A DNA stretch of 6,177 nucleotides from an uncultured Clostridia bacterium (GTDB taxonomy: Bacteria > Bacillota > Clostridia > Oscillospirales > Acutalibacteraceae). The notes beneath the pieces were generated by a model. The model saw only the letters and a list, made by a program, of their open reading frames with translations. It had not been told where the DNA came from and made no database searches. The position numbers and the translations under genes were made by a program. Shown piece after piece: positions 4,741-6,177 of the stretch (position 1 is the stretch's first letter; each line of letters opens with the position of its first letter). The stretch covers positions 1-6,177 of the forward strand of contig CAMBQD010000065.1 of assembly GCA_945869905.1 (NCBI GenBank), written 5' to 3'.

Positions 4741-6177
4741 TTAATTGTAGATACTTTCGGATATTTTTCCATAGGCAATAAAGCTTTTTGCCAATTCAAA
4801 ATCGTTGTAATTTATTTCGCCGTCACGGTTATAGTCAATTGAGGCAAGACGGCTGTCCTCCGGCGGATAGCTGCCGTAAAAGGAACGGAATACCGCAAAA
4901 TCCTTTGCATTCACATATCCGTCAGTATAATAGTCAAAATTGAACAGTGTGATTTCGTCTAAGGGCATTTCCATATTTTCATCATAGGTTACGTCGATAC
5001 TCCTATCCACAGAATAATCTGTACCGATTGAAATTTCCCTTGATCCCTTCTCTGCATAAAATGAAAATTCACCGTTTATATCGGTTTTCACCTTATTAAC
5101 ACCGTCAATATCAACATCCGCATTGAAAACAGGATAATCATTTGGGTGTGAGCCGTCAGGATTTTCCATCAGCACTACCCTGCCTGTTATCAAAATTCCT
5201 GTCCTCTTTACAAAATCACCCTGATAGCTTATGCCGCAATATATACAGGTATAGGTTGTATAGCCGTCTTCAGTAAGGCTCGGCGGTGTAACAACGGTTT
5301 CACAGCAATGGCTTGTTATCATATTTACTGCAAAATCACCTATTGATAGCTGACTGACGCAGTTCACTGTATAGCGATAGGTTTCACCTTCCTGCAAAAA
5401 GCAGTCAATACTGAAATTCAAATCATCAAGTGAAATGTCCGAGCTTTTTGCAATCTCTGTGCCTGAATTATCATACAGTACACAATCCACATCAACATCA
5501 CCGGTGGAGAAAAACCTGTAGCAATCACTGACCGTCGGTGTAAAGACAAAAATCATTTTATCGTTAAGCGAGTCCTCGTAATATGTACAATCCACCGTCT
5601 GTACGTCACTGATTACAAATTCATTTATTACATTATAGTTATTCGGATTAACAATCTTTTTTACGGCATAGGTATAAGCAGGTGAATCCCTGTATACATT
5701 CAGCACAAAATCACTGTACACATAGCCTGCCGCAGCTCTGTAAAATCCAAAGCTGTAGGAAAGGAGATTTGCCCTTTTGGGCACAGTAACGGACTTTAAG
5801 CTTTTGCAGCTGAAAAATGCCCTGCTGCCTATTTTTATATTGGAATTCATATCCTCAAATACTACTGAGGAAAGAGCAAAGCAGTTTTCAAAGGCAGAGG
5901 CGCCTATGCTTGTAACAGACTTAGGAATGGTAATACCTTCAATTCCTACGGATAAACAAAAGGCTCCGTCGCCGATTTTAACTAAGCCTTCAGGCAAATC
6001 TATACTTGTTGCAGAATTAATACCGCTCATAGCATAGTTGCCGATGCTTACAAGAGTTGAGGGCAAAATAAAATCCTCTGCCCCAACGTAATAGAAAAAG
6101 TGGTTACCCAATGAGGTAACCCCCTCCTCCACAACCACGTGCTCAATGGAGCCGTCACTCCTCCAGTTATACCAGGG
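4741..6177 (-). CDS. Secreted BspA-like leucine-rich-repeat protein with PPC-like, Cys-pair and dockerin-like domains, C-terminal part
   Basis: The last 478 residues of a large surface or secreted protein; the frame is open through the right edge, so start and signal peptide are outside. Domains, numbered from the first visible residue: about five BspA/LRR_5-type repeats (about 14-135) and the usual repeat-array tail with SPAYTYA near 165-171; a beta-sandwich like bacterial pre-peptidase C-terminal domains (about 188-288, with FVFTPTVSDCYRFFSTGDVD); a short module with HCCETVV, TEDGYTTYTC and CIYCG (about 290-315), common in gut Firmicutes surface proteins; a carboxypeptidase-regulatory-like beta domain (about 328-411); and a dockerin-like pair of calcium loops (about 412-470). 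Likely role is adhesion or attachment to a scaffold or cell surface; no catalytic domain is visible. An upstream GTG at 6138 is within the frame and is not a real start. It is a separate transcription unit from the pur operon. Confidence 0.88.
   Translation of the reverse strand, partial: PWYNWRSDGSIEHVVVEEGVTSLGNHFFYYVGAEDFILPSTLVSIGNYAMSGINSATSIDLPEGLVKIGDGAFCLSVGIEGITIPKSVTSIGASAFENCFALSSVVFEDMNSNIKIGSRAFFSCKSLKSVTVPKRANLLSYSFGFYRAAAGYVYSDFVLNVYRDSPAYTYAVKKIVNPNNYNVINEFVISDVQTVDCTYYEDSLNDKMIFVFTPTVSDCYRFFSTGDVDVDCVLYDNSGTEIAKSSDISLDDLNFSIDCFLQEGETYRYTVNCVSQLSIGDFAVNMITSHCCETVVTPPSLTEDGYTTYTCIYCGISYQGDFVKRTGILITGRVVLMENPDGSHPNDYPVFNADVDIDGVNKVKTDINGEFSFYAEKGSREISIGTDYSVDRSIDVTYDENMEMPLDEITLFNFDYYTDGYVNAKDFAVFRSFYGSYPPEDSRLASIDYNRDGEINYNDFELAKSFIAYGKISESIYN
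4768..4944 (-). other. Dockerin-like domain (two calcium-loop repeats)
   Basis: Two loops fit the D-x-N-x-D-G-x-I-x-x-x-D plan of type I-like dockerins: DYYTDGYVNAKD, where position 3 is Tyr instead of Asn or Asp, and DYNRDGEINYND, which is canonical. Each is followed by a helix (FAVFRSF and FELAKSF). The spacing of 33 residues between loops is within dockerin range. Such domains bind cohesins on scaffolds; whether this genome has cohesins cannot be seen here. Confidence 0.75.
5778..6138 (-). repeat. BspA-type (LRR_5) protein repeat array
   Basis: About five degenerate repeats of roughly 23-24 residues share the pattern V.SIG..AF......L..I.LP. Clear units start at LVSIGNYAMSG, LVKIGDGAFCL, VTSIGASAFEN and IKIGSRAFFS. 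The array continues off the right edge, so the full count is unknown. The repeats are diverged at DNA level and are visible only in protein. Confidence 0.85.

Noticed and set aside
6136..6138. GTG as the start of the LRR protein
   Set aside because: The frame stays open to the window edge and the residues before it (GSIEH) continue the BspA-like sequence, so the gene is truncated by the window.

Overview
The window looks like an ordinary chromosomal segment of a low-to-moderate GC, anaerobic, gut-type member of the Clostridia, most likely near Ruminococcus or Oscillospiraceae. Three things suggest this. A bacterial PurO-type IMP cyclohydrolase sits inside a purine operon. The PurE and PurN sequence variants are of the kind seen in Clostridia. 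The neighbouring surface protein combines BspA-like leucine-rich repeats with a dockerin-like C-terminus. The taxon is an inference; no rRNA or other phylogenetic marker is present.

Every supported gene is on the minus strand, so the window reads biologically from right to left. At the right edge (4741-6177) is the 3' part of a large secreted or surface gene, with its N-terminus outside the window. A 98-base gap (4643-4740) follows, holding a good sigma-A-type promoter. Next comes a tight five-gene purine operon, purE - purM - purN - purO-like IMP cyclohydrolase - purD (4642 down to 420). A further 87-base gap (333-419) carries a near-consensus promoter overlapped by a palindrome. The window ends in the N-terminal 110 residues of a membrane-anchored HlyD/MacA-type membrane-fusion (adaptor) protein, cut by the left edge.

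The five pur genes cover GAR synthesis (PurD), GAR formylation (PurN), AIR synthesis (PurM), carboxylation or N5-CAIR rearrangement (PurE) and the final ring closure to IMP (PurO-like). purF, purL, purK, purC, purB and the AICAR formyltransferase are not here and must be elsewhere if the pathway is complete. The notable point is that the cyclohydrolase is a separate PurO-family protein occupying the place where many Firmicutes have the bifunctional PurH. Spacing within the operon is -4, 9, 12 and 51 bases; the one long gap, before purD, holds a perfect 8-bp stem.

No tRNA, rRNA, CRISPR array, insertion sequence or phage gene was seen. No gene-free stretch exceeds 98 bases. I see no convincing undescribed system. 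The points most worth a second look are the PurO arrangement, the hairpin before purD, the palindrome on the adaptor-gene promoter, and the multidomain LRR/dockerin protein.
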